A DNA stretch of 64,000 bases, from contig NZ_FZQY01000004.1 of the NCBI RefSeq assembly GCF_900199585.1, positions 372,001-436,000 on the forward strand, read 5' to 3'. This document shows positions 57,053 to 64,000 of the stretch, in pieces (positions within the stretch are counted from its first letter, which is position 1; each line of letters starts with the position of its first letter). Below the pieces are notes generated by a model. It did no database searches, was not told the DNA's origin, and saw only the letters and a program-made list of their open reading frames with translations. A program made the translations under genes and the position numbers. Source of the stretch: Helicobacter sp. 'house sparrow 1' (GTDB taxonomy: Bacteria > Campylobacterota > Campylobacteria > Campylobacterales > Helicobacteraceae).

Positions 57053-57610
57053 TTAAACCTTCATTACTTCTTCTTCTTTGTTTTTTGTCAAGTCTTCTAT
57101 TTTTTTTACAAACTCATCTGTATAGCTTTGAATATTTTCTTGTGCCTTTTTGCTTTCATCTTCTGTAATGGTTTTATCTTTTTCAAGTTTTTTAATTTGA
57201 TTATTGCACTCTTGTCTGATATTTCTAATGGCTATTTTTGCCTTCTCTCCCATCCCCTTTGCATCTTTTGCAATTTCTTTGCGTTGTTCCTGGGTCATAG
57301 GAGGAAAGAAAAGCTTGATTGCTTCTCCATCAGAGTTAGGATTTACCCCGATATTAGCCTCTTGTATCGCCCTTTCGATTTCTTTTAAGAGATTTTTTTC
57401 CCAAGGAGTGATAATGATTGTTGTAGCATCTTGTGCAATCACAGATCCTACTTGATTAAGAGGTGTTGGACTTGAGTAATAATCAACCTTAATATTATCT
57501 AAAATACTCACAGAAACCTTTCCACTTCTTAAGGTAGAAAAATCTCTTTTTAATGATTCAACACTCTTTTCCATATGGCTTTTTGCGTGTGTAAAAATTT
57601 CTTGTAGCAT
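57053..57610 (-). CDS. frr: Ribosome recycling factor
   Basis: This 185-residue protein splits post-termination ribosomes with EF-G. Marks are [19 protein letters not shown], the [16 protein letters not shown] segment, INPNSDGE-like [18 protein letters not shown] and the C-terminal helix. The ATG at 57610 is chosen, as it gives the normal length; a longer in-frame extension lies over the end of secG. Confidence 0.96.
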   Translation of the reverse strand: MLQEIFTHAKSHMEKSVESLKRDFSTLRSGKVSVSILDNIKVDYYSSPTPLNQVGSVIAQDATTIIITPWEKNLLKEIERAIQEANIGVNPNSDGEAIKLFFPPMTQEQRKEIAKDAKGMGEKAKIAIRNIRQECNNQIKKLEKDKTITEDESKKAQENIQSYTDEFVKKIEDLTKNKEEEVMKV

Positions 57611-57614
57611 AAAA

Positions 57615-57956
57615 TTACTCCTTATTTTGTAATAAAGGTGCAATAGGTGCACTTGGTGTTTGTAATTTATTTTCTAATGGACTTTGTGGCACAATTGTTT
57701 CTTTGTTGGTCTCAATTAAACTTTTTTTGAAATCCTTGTTGTAAAAATATCCCAAAGCAATTGTATTTGCTAAAAATAAGGCCCCTAGAGTAAAGGTAAG
57801 CTTTGACATAAAACTTGCAGGACCTTTTGCGCCAAATACAGATTCGTTGCTACTGCTATAAGCCCCTAAGCCAATACTTGAGCTTTTTTGCATTAAAACA
57901 ACAATCACAACAAGAAGAGAAAGTATAATTTGAGAGACAAAAAGGATACTTATCAT
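57615..57956 (-). CDS. secG: Preprotein translocase subunit SecG
   Basis: This 113-residue protein has two membrane helices and the SecG signature [20 protein letters not shown] followed by [17 protein letters not shown]. The C-terminal tail is Pro/Gln-rich. It stimulates SecYE translocation. It heads the minus-strand secG-frr-pyrE-RDD group and is divergent from trpS. Confidence 0.94.
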   Translation of the reverse strand: MISILFVSQIILSLLVVIVVLMQKSSSIGLGAYSSSNESVFGAKGPASFMSKLTFTLGALFLANTIALGYFYNKDFKKSLIETNKETIVPQSPLENKLQTPSAPIAPLLQNKE

Positions 57957-58053
57957 AAAACAACTCCAAACTATGTAGAATAAGGCGGTATTTTATCAAA
58001 AAAAACTTGATGATAAGGTTAAACTCTTTTATAATACGATCCAGGCTTTTATT

Positions 58054-58059
58054 TATAAT
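58054..58059 (+). promoter_or_regulatory. Candidate -10 box for trpS
   Basis: TATAAT lies 31 bases before the trpS start; a second TATAAT at 58030-58035 is an alternative. AAGGAG six bases before the TTG start is the ribosome binding site. Confidence 0.4.
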
Positions 58060-58090
58060 AGTAGATGTTTAAGGGTATAAGGAGTAAGTT

Positions 58091-59074
58091 TTGATAAAAA
58101 AAGTTTTTTCAGGCATTCAACCTACGGGGCAAATTCATTTGGGGAATTATCTAGGAGCTGTTAAAAATTGGGTAGATTCTCAAGATAGTTATGAAAATAT
58201 TTTTTGCATTGTCAATTCTCATGCTATTACAATCCATCAAGATCCAGAAATTCTAAGAAAAAAAACCTTAGAGCTTGCTACAGTACTACTTGCTTGTGGT
58301 ATTGATCCTAAAAAGTCACATCTCTTCATTCAAAGCGAAGTAGATGAACACGGTGCGCTTGCTTGGATATTAGATTGTAATATATCAGTGGGAGAGATGA
58401 GCCGTATGACACAGTTTAAGGATAAATCTAAAAAAAATCCAAAGAATATTAATGTTGGATTATTTAATTATCCTGCACTAATGGCAGCAGATATTTTGCT
58501 TTATCAAACAGATTTGGTTCCTGTGGGAGAGGATCAAAAACAACATCTTGAATTAGCAAGGAATGTGGCACAAAAATTTAATCGTGATTTTGGAGAATGT
58601 TTTAAGATTCCAGAACCTCTTATTTCAAAACTAGGTGCAAGAGTAATGGGGCTAGATGATCCTACTGTAAAAATGAGTAAATCAGCAAAAGGTGCAAATC
58701 ACGCAATATTTTTACTTGATAGTGCAGATGATATTAGAAGGAAAATTAAAAAAGCCACAACAGATTCTTTAGGATTAATTACTTTTGATGATGAGCGAGC
58801 TGGGGTTTATAATCTATTAAGTATTTATGAGGCCTTTAGTGGAAAGACAAGGGCAGAAATAGAAAACCACTTTCTAGGAAAAGGGTATGGTGTTTTTAAG
58901 GCAGAACTTGCAGATCTTATAATTGAAAAATTAACCCCAATTCAGCAAAAATATCAGGAATTGTCTCAGGATGAGCAATATATTCAGACAATTTTAAAGG
59001 AGGGTAGTGCTAGAGCAAAGGAAATAGCCTCAGAAACTTACCAAAAAGCCAAAAAACTCATAGGATTGATTTAA
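58091..59074 (+). CDS. trpS: Tryptophanyl-tRNA synthetase
   Basis: This 327-residue class I synthetase has the HIGH-like [16 protein letters not shown], the substrate region [20 protein letters not shown] and the KMSKS loop as [14 protein letters not shown]. The start is a TTG placed well behind an AAGGAG site. It charges tRNA-Trp. It is convergent with the tRNA-Ala gene. Confidence 0.97.
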   Translation: MIKKVFSGIQPTGQIHLGNYLGAVKNWVDSQDSYENIFCIVNSHAITIHQDPEILRKKTLELATVLLACGIDPKKSHLFIQSEVDEHGALAWILDCNISVGEMSRMTQFKDKSKKNPKNINVGLFNYPALMAADILLYQTDLVPVGEDQKQHLELARNVAQKFNRDFGECFKIPEPLISKLGARVMGLDDPTVKMSKSAKGANHAIFLLDSADDIRRKIKKATTDSLGLITFDDERAGVYNLLSIYEAFSGKTRAEIENHFLGKGYGVFKAELADLIIEKLTPIQQKYQELSQDEQYIQTILKEGSARAKEIASETYQKAKKLIGLI

Positions 59075-59081
59075 GATAAAA

Positions 59082-59157
59082 TGGTGGAGCATAGCGGGTT
59101 CGAACCGCTGACCCCAACGCTGCCAGCGTTGTGCTCTCCCAACTGAGCTAATGCCCC
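59082..59157 (-). tRNA. tRNA-Ala (anticodon GGC)
   Basis: A complete cloverleaf of 76 bases reads on the minus strand. The acceptor stem GGGGCAT pairs with ATGCTCC. The anticodon arm is CAACG-CTGGCAG-CGTTG with anticodon GGC, and the T arm contains GGTTCGAACC. The 3' CCA is encoded in the DNA. Confidence 0.96.
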
Positions 59158-59194
59158 AATTAATGAGGTTGTAGAGTGCTATTATAGCACAAAA

Positions 59195-59890
59195 TTAGGA
59201 ATTTAATTCTTGATAGTGTTTGAGATAAGTTTGGTGCATTGATTGGGTTAAATCTTCATACCAGTTTTCATTTTTTAGATCTGGAGTAAAAGAATCCATT
59301 ATAATCATTCTTGCCCTATTTGTTTTGCTCTCAAAGGGAGAAGTGTGATAGAGTTTTCTTGTATTAACTAAAACAATGGGTTGAATCTTTAGATTAAATT
59401 TTTCAGCAAGAATTTTTGCTCCAGCCTTAAAAGGTAGAAAATCCTCTAATCCATTGCTTCTAGTTCCTTCTGGAAATATAACCAAAGGTCTTTTTTGATC
59501 AATCTTTTCTTTTGCCATTTTTAGTAAAAAAGCCAATCCTCTCTTATCTTCTCTATCAAGCAAAATCATTTCAGGACCTCTTAGTGCATAGCCATAAAAA
59601 GGAATATCACCAAGTTGTTTTTTTGCTACCCAACAGATATTTTTAGGATGGTATGCTTCAAGGCATAAGATGTCTGTAAGACTTTGATGATTCATAACAA
59701 TTAGTGTTGCTTCTTTATCAAATTCTCCTACTTTTTCAAGTTTAAAACCATTGAGAGGAAACCAAATTTTACAAGCCCTTCTGGCATAAAAAGCATTATT
59801 TTTTTTTCTGGTTAAAAAAATAAAAAACATTATTACAGCTAGCCCCACAGCAATGAGAAAAGTTGCATAAATTCCTTTAATTCTTGTCAT
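59195..59890 (-). CDS. plsC: 1-acyl-sn-glycerol-3-phosphate acyltransferase
   Basis: This 231-residue membrane enzyme makes phosphatidic acid. It has an N-terminal membrane segment and the acyltransferase motifs NHQSLTD (H-x4-D) and FPEGTRSNG. The ATG at 59890 is chosen: it overlaps the upstream stop by 14 bases and gives the normal length. The gene order plsC after a hypothetical and purQ matches Cj0516. Confidence 0.93.
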   Translation of the reverse strand: MTRIKGIYATFLIAVGLAVIMFFIFLTRKKNNAFYARRACKIWFPLNGFKLEKVGEFDKEATLIVMNHQSLTDILCLEAYHPKNICWVAKKQLGDIPFYGYALRGPEMILLDREDKRGLAFLLKMAKEKIDQKRPLVIFPEGTRSNGLEDFLPFKAGAKILAEKFNLKIQPIVLVNTRKLYHTSPFESKTNRARMIIMDSFTPDLKNENWYEDLTQSMHQTYLKHYQELNS

Positions 59891-61004
59891 TTTTCTTATC
59901 CCTTTCAATCCAACCAATTCGTCCATCAGGAGTTATGATTTTATAAAAATCTTGGTGATTCCCAATGATTTCAACAACCATAGGTTTGCTCACAATAAAG
60001 AGGGTTGTTGAGTTATGAGTGGGCAATATTTTAATAATTTGATCTTTTTGTAAAATGATATCGTTACGATAAAAAATATGCCATAAGAGATAAACAAACA
60101 AGCATAGAGTCATTAATAAAACCATTTTTTTACGCCAAAAGAAAATATAAACTACAATGCAAATAAGAATAGCTACTATTAAAAACAAAGTAGAATAAAG
60201 CAAAAATATATTCTTAGGTTTTAAATCATCTTGTCCTGCAGTGCTATCTTGAGAGACTACAATTGGAATAGATAGAGTTTCAAATTGATTTTTTATTAAA
60301 GAAAAAAAGTCAAAACTAAAGTTAGAGTATTTTTTGGGAAAAATACAATAAAAAATCCCCTTATCTTTTTCTATGGATTGGAACTCTTGTTTAACGATAT
60401 CTGTATATGGTAGAGAAAAATCTTCTAAGTTGGCATTATCACTTTGTATTTCTAATACTAAAATATTATTAGCCTCATCATAGCGTTTTGTTTTTGAACG
60501 CAGTATTTTTAAACTATCTCCTACAACCCCAGAATATTTTGGGTTGGATTTAAGGTTGTAGATTTCAAGAGACACTTTAGGCGAAATAGCAATATCTTGA
60601 TATTTTTCATTTTTGGATATAGCAGTTGCTTTAATTTGAGGTAATTTTGCATTTTTTGAAATGATTTTATAGATATATTTTGCTTGGTAAGTTCCATCAC
60701 TTTGTAGTTTCCAAGAAATCTCATCTTGATTTATAAGTTCCACACCATCAGATTTTATGGGTGCCTCATAGCTAATATCAAAAAGTTTAGCATCAGAAAG
60801 AAGCAATAGACTATAAGTGGCTTCAATTTTTTGACCAATATATAGTGTTGAATCTAAAATTTCCTTTGGAGTTATATTTTTAATGTAAATAATTTTAGAG
60901 GGAGAAAAAGGGAGTTCTAGTGTTTTTTCCTCAAAATCATGTTCTTGTGTAAAAGCAAAAGATAGAATTAAAAGGGATAAAAAGATTTTTTTAATAAAAA
61001 CCAT
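59877..61004 (-). CDS. Membrane protein with C-terminal SH3-like domain, BatD-like
   Basis: This 375-residue protein has a signal peptide, a beta-rich periplasmic region (about 20-235) and two membrane helices near 255-315. A C-terminal SH3-type domain with VEIIGNHQDFYKIITPDGRIGWI follows. The overall layout recalls BatD-like proteins, but I am not sure. The C. jejuni counterpart by position is Cj0515. The ATG at 61004 follows the purQ stop; a GTG at 61016 is less likely. Confidence 0.7.
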   Translation of the reverse strand: MVFIKKIFLSLLILSFAFTQEHDFEEKTLELPFSPSKIIYIKNITPKEILDSTLYIGQKIEATYSLLLLSDAKLFDISYEAPIKSDGVELINQDEISWKLQSDGTYQAKYIYKIISKNAKLPQIKATAISKNEKYQDIAISPKVSLEIYNLKSNPKYSGVVGDSLKILRSKTKRYDEANNILVLEIQSDNANLEDFSLPYTDIVKQEFQSIEKDKGIFYCIFPKKYSNFSFDFFSLIKNQFETLSIPIVVSQDSTAGQDDLKPKNIFLLYSTLFLIVAILICIVVYIFFWRKKMVLLMTLCLFVYLLWHIFYRNDIILQKDQIIKILPTHNSTTLFIVSKPMVVEIIGNHQDFYKIITPDGRIGWIERDKKNDKN

Positions 61005-61008
61005 CAAA

Positions 61009-61662
61009 CTAACCACAAAGTGATTTTAGCATATGTATCCCTATATCATTGCCAAGTATAGGTTCAATTGCCCTTTCAGGATGAGGCATTAATCCAAAAA
61101 TATTTTTATCCTTATTGCAAATGCCTGCAATATCCATCAATGAACCATTTGGATTATTTTTGTAGGTGAGTAAAATTTGATGATTCTCTTCAAGGGAAGC
61201 TAAAGTTTCTTGATCTGCAAAATAGCTTCCATCAGCATGTGCAATTGGAAGAATGATTTCTTGATTAACTTGATAGCTTTGTAAAAACTTATTATCCGTG
61301 TTTTTGATGATTAATTCTTGATTTTTGGAAATAAAGGATAAGTTAGAATTTCTCTTCAAAGCACCTGGCAATAGACCAGATTCTGTAAGAATTTGAAAAC
61401 CATTGCAAATACCTAGTACTAATCCTCCATTGTGTGCATATTCTATCACCGCCTTCATAATTGGAGAGAATCTAGCAATTGCTCCACTTCTAAGATAGTC
61501 TCCATAACTAAAACCACCTGGAATAACAACAAGTTTTGTATGTGTTGGGAGTGATTTTTCCTTGTGCCATATGATTGCAACTTCTTGGTTTAGTTTTTCT
61601 GCATATGCATACTGCATATCCCTCTCACAATTTGTCCCTAAAAATTGAAGTATTGCAATCAT
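61009..61662 (-). CDS. purQ: Phosphoribosylformylglycinamidine synthase, glutaminase subunit
   Basis: This 217-residue class I amidotransferase has the nucleophile elbow LGICNGFQIL and the C-terminal GLMPHPERAIEP His-Glu pair. It delivers ammonia to PurL in purine synthesis. It follows purS by two bases and is in the purC-purS-purQ order known from C. jejuni. PurL is not in the window. Confidence 0.96.
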   Translation of the reverse strand: MIAILQFLGTNCERDMQYAYAEKLNQEVAIIWHKEKSLPTHTKLVVIPGGFSYGDYLRSGAIARFSPIMKAVIEYAHNGGLVLGICNGFQILTESGLLPGALKRNSNLSFISKNQELIIKNTDNKFLQSYQVNQEIILPIAHADGSYFADQETLASLEENHQILLTYKNNPNGSLMDIAGICNKDKNIFGLMPHPERAIEPILGNDIGIHMLKSLCG

Positions 61663-61664
61663 CT

Positions 61665-61907
61665 TTAGTCTTCTAATTGGATATTAAAATCTTCAATTAC
61701 AAGATTAGCCAATAATTCTTGAGCCATTCTTTGACATTCTTGCATAGCTTTTTGCTTGTCATTATAATCAAGTTCAATTGTAATTTTTTTACTCATTGTA
61801 ACAGAACCAATTCCTTCAAATCCAAGACTAGCTAAAGCGTTGCTTACAGCCTTTGCTTGGGGATCTAACACACCATTTTTTAGTTGGACAAAAATATGAG
61901 CCTTCAA
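61665..61907 (-). CDS. purS: Phosphoribosylformylglycinamidine synthase subunit PurS
   Basis: This 80-residue small subunit bridges PurQ and PurL. It shows [22 protein letters not shown] and ending [11 protein letters not shown]. Length and position between purC and purQ are as expected. Confidence 0.95.
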   Translation of the reverse strand: MKAHIFVQLKNGVLDPQAKAVSNALASLGFEGIGSVTMSKKITIELDYNDKQKAMQECQRMAQELLANLVIEDFNIQLED

Positions 61908-62623
61908 TTCTTACTCCTTAGTATGCGTTTTAATACCTCTTCATATGCAACTTTTACATTTCCAAGATCTTGTCTAAAAACATCTTTATCAAGTTTTTGA
62001 TTAGTGTGTTTATCCCAGAATCTGCAACTATCAGGACTAATTTCATCAGCAAGTATAATGTTTCCATCACCATTGATGCCAAACTCAAGTTTAAAATCAA
62101 TCAATTTAAGATCAATTTGAATAAAAAAGTCTTTTAAAATAGTGTTAATTTTTCTTGCTTGAGATTTTAAGAAATCCAAATCTTCTTGTTTTTGAGTGAT
62201 GCCAAGAATCTTACAATGTTCATCATTGATAATAGGGTCTCCTAAGGAATCATCTTTAAAATAAAACTCTACTAAGGCAAAGGGTAATTCCAAACCATCT
62301 TTAATACCCAATCTTTTTGTAAGAGAACCTGTGGCGACATTTCTAACAACAACCTCAATGGGTAATATCTCTACTTTTTCACAAAGTATATGATTGGAAT
62401 CTAAAGTCTTTTTAAAATGTGTAAGAATGCCATTTTTTTCAAGGAGTTCAAAAAGAATACTAGATATTTCACAATTTAATGACCCCTTGCCTTCTTGATT
62501 TCCCTTTTTTTCTGCATTGAATGCAGTTAGGTCATCTTTGAATTCTGCAATGATAAGATTCTTATCATCTGTGGCAAAAATTCTCTTTCCCTTTCCCTCA
62601 TAAATCATTTCTTGTTTTTGCAT
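61904..62623 (-). CDS. purC: SAICAR synthetase
   Basis: This 239-residue enzyme joins CAIR and aspartate in purine synthesis. Signatures are [25 protein letters not shown] and [14 protein letters not shown]. It overlaps purS by four bases and touches ctpA by one base. Length is normal. Confidence 0.97.
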   Translation of the reverse strand: MQKQEMIYEGKGKRIFATDDKNLIIAEFKDDLTAFNAEKKGNQEGKGSLNCEISSILFELLEKNGILTHFKKTLDSNHILCEKVEILPIEVVVRNVATGSLTKRLGIKDGLELPFALVEFYFKDDSLGDPIINDEHCKILGITQKQEDLDFLKSQARKINTILKDFFIQIDLKLIDFKLEFGINGDGNIILADEISPDSCRFWDKHTNQKLDKDVFRQDLGNVKVAYEEVLKRILRSKN

Positions 62624-63987
62624 TATTTTTTATCTTCCTTTTTAATTTCTTTTTTCTCTAGAGGATTGATAATATTCCAACTCTTTAGCAAATCAATAGC
62701 GGTTTTTAATTGAATATCATTATTGACATCAGTTAGGGTGATGAGATTTTTCTTTTGTTCTTCTTTTGTTTGCTTTTTTGTATTTTTATTTTCTTGAGCA
62801 TCCTCATCTAGTTTATTTAACTCATTTTGTAAATGGTTTTTTAAATCCGCTTCTTTAATCTCAAATCCTCCATCACTTTGAGGAACAGCACCAGGATGCA
62901 CAACTATATCTGGGGTAACACCTACTGCTTGGATGGTTCTTCCACTTGGAAGATAATATTTTGATGTGGTAAGCTTGATTGCAGAAGTAGGATCAAGAGG
63001 CAGTACAACCTGAACACTTCCCTTTCCAAAAGAGCTTTCTCCTACAATTATGGCTCTTTTATAATCCTGCAATGCTCCAGATACAATTTCACTTGCACTT
63101 GCAGTTCCACCATTAATAAGCACAACAATAGGAAGTTTTTCATAAGGAGCTTTTCCATTAGCTTTATACTCAATATTTTCGCTCTTTACCTTTCCTTTTT
63201 GTGAAACAATTACCCCATCTTTAATAAAGAGCTCTGAAAGACCAATGGCTTGATTAAGCAGACCTCCAGGATTATTGCGAAGATCTAGGATTAAACCTTC
63301 AATTTTTCCTGCTTTATCCAAAGCATTTTTTACAGAATTAGTTACATTTTTATCAAAAGAATTTACACGAACATATAAAAACTTTTCATTTTCAATTTTT
63401 TTAGCATAAACAGATTTTACTTGAATAATATCTCTAGTGATTGTAAAATCTAGAGGTTTTGGGGCATTTTTTCTATAGATAGTAAGCTTTACAGATGTTT
63501 TAGGTTTTCCTTTCATCTTGCTTACAGCATCATCAATATTCATATTAAGAGTGCTTTCATTATTAATTTTTAAAATGATATCACCACTTTTTAGTCCTGC
63601 TTTTTGTGCAGGAGTATCATCAAGAGGTGCGATAATCGTCAAAGCTCCATCCTTCATACCAATTGTAATTCCAAGACCTCCAAATTCACCTTCGGTTTGA
63701 GCCTGTAAATCTTTAAATTTTTTTTCGGTGAGATAATCTGAGTGTGCATCAAGATTGGTTAAAAGACCAGCAACTGCTTTATCAATAATTTCTTTCACAT
63801 CAATATCATCAACATAATGACTCTCAACGATATTGATAATTTTTGTAAGCTTGTCATAAGCCTCAATTCTATCTTTTTGAGAAACTGTCTTTTTTTGAGA
63901 AACTTCGCTCTGTGCATACAAATTGCCAAGTAAAAACATCAAAACTAAACTAGAGGTTGCAAAACCAGCGAGAAAAATCTTTTTCAT
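62623..63987 (-). CDS. ctpA: C-terminal processing peptidase (S41 family)
   Basis: This 454-residue periplasmic protease has a signal peptide, a PDZ domain (about 90-175, [13 protein letters not shown]) and the S41 catalytic region. The nucleophile lies in [14 protein letters not shown] and the Lys in [13 protein letters not shown]. The C-terminus is Lys-rich. Its start codon lies 14 bases from the window edge, so its promoter is outside. It is syntenic with Cj0511 before purC. Confidence 0.95.
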   Translation of the reverse strand: MKKIFLAGFATSSLVLMFLLGNLYAQSEVSQKKTVSQKDRIEAYDKLTKIINIVESHYVDDIDVKEIIDKAVAGLLTNLDAHSDYLTEKKFKDLQAQTEGEFGGLGITIGMKDGALTIIAPLDDTPAQKAGLKSGDIILKINNESTLNMNIDDAVSKMKGKPKTSVKLTIYRKNAPKPLDFTITRDIIQVKSVYAKKIENEKFLYVRVNSFDKNVTNSVKNALDKAGKIEGLILDLRNNPGGLLNQAIGLSELFIKDGVIVSQKGKVKSENIEYKANGKAPYEKLPIVVLINGGTASASEIVSGALQDYKRAIIVGESSFGKGSVQVVLPLDPTSAIKLTTSKYYLPSGRTIQAVGVTPDIVVHPGAVPQSDGGFEIKEADLKNHLQNELNKLDEDAQENKNTKKQTKEEQKKNLITLTDVNNDIQLKTAIDLLKSWNIINPLEKKEIKKEDKK

Positions 63988-64000
63988 GACTTTAGATTCC

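Overview
The window is an AT-rich bacterial chromosome segment from an epsilonproteobacterium, most likely a Helicobacter. Gene order shows this. The block parA-parB-atpF'-atpFHAGDC-tolQRAB-pal-cpoB-slyD matches the order I recall for Campylobacter jejuni Cj0100-Cj0115. The block ddl-hydrolase-murF-HIT matches H. pylori HP0738-HP0741, folD-lepB-M50-rpiB-apt-dedA-pepA-ychF matches HP0577-HP0569, and secG-frr-pyrE-RDD-trpS matches HP1253-HP1258. Synteny was recalled from memory, not computed, and the species cannot be fixed from sequence alone.

Layout. 1-11.8 kb: chromosome partitioning, F1Fo ATP synthase and Tol-Pal envelope genes, all on +. 12.3-21.1 kb: an HsdM-HsdS fusion methylase, a hexapeptide acyltransferase, flgM-flgN-flgK, then housekeeping genes (rpmB, pgsA, rseP, xseA). 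21.2-26.0 kb (-): an ankyrin protein, a HIT protein, murF, an alpha/beta-hydrolase fused to acylphosphatase, and ddl. 26.6-43.5 kb (+): a 17-kb accessory surface-modification island. 43.5-64 kb: a housekeeping mosaic with folD-ychF, hisS, waaF, atpB, pyrE-frr-secG, trpS, tRNA-Ala, plsC, purQSC and ctpA.

The island is the exciting part. Its left half carries homologues of all four enzymes that build the activated donor of O-methyl phosphoramidate (MeOPN) on the C. jejuni capsule: an L-glutamine kinase, a CTP:phosphoglutamine cytidylyltransferase, a gamma-glutamyl-CDP-amidate hydrolase and a CysC-like cytidine diphosphoramidate kinase. It also holds two SAM methyltransferases and three tandem paralogues of a family I infer to be the phosphoramidate transferases. 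Each paralogue carries an R/K-D-P-x5-S motif with the spacing of the sulfotransferase 3'-phosphate-binding site. That fits a donor which, like PAPS, has a 3'-phosphate. A CysQ-like bisphosphate nucleotidase follows and could recycle the 3',5'-bisphosphate by-product. The first two transferases share an identical 384-bp 3' segment, a sign of recent gene conversion or duplication.

The right half looks like an ACP-dependent acyl-modification route: an FkbH-like glyceryl-loading enzyme, an acyl carrier protein, a methyltransferase, a MaoC-like dehydratase, a short-chain reductase, an MBOAT acyltransferase and a membrane-anchored SGNH-type protein. Two long poly-G tracts (12 G and 10 G) lie in the methyltransferase and MaoC genes. 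Both genes are out of frame here. The first looks like a classic phase-variable switch; the second is also damaged by other lesions. The island has no glycosyltransferase and no exporter, so the acceptor glycan must be made elsewhere.
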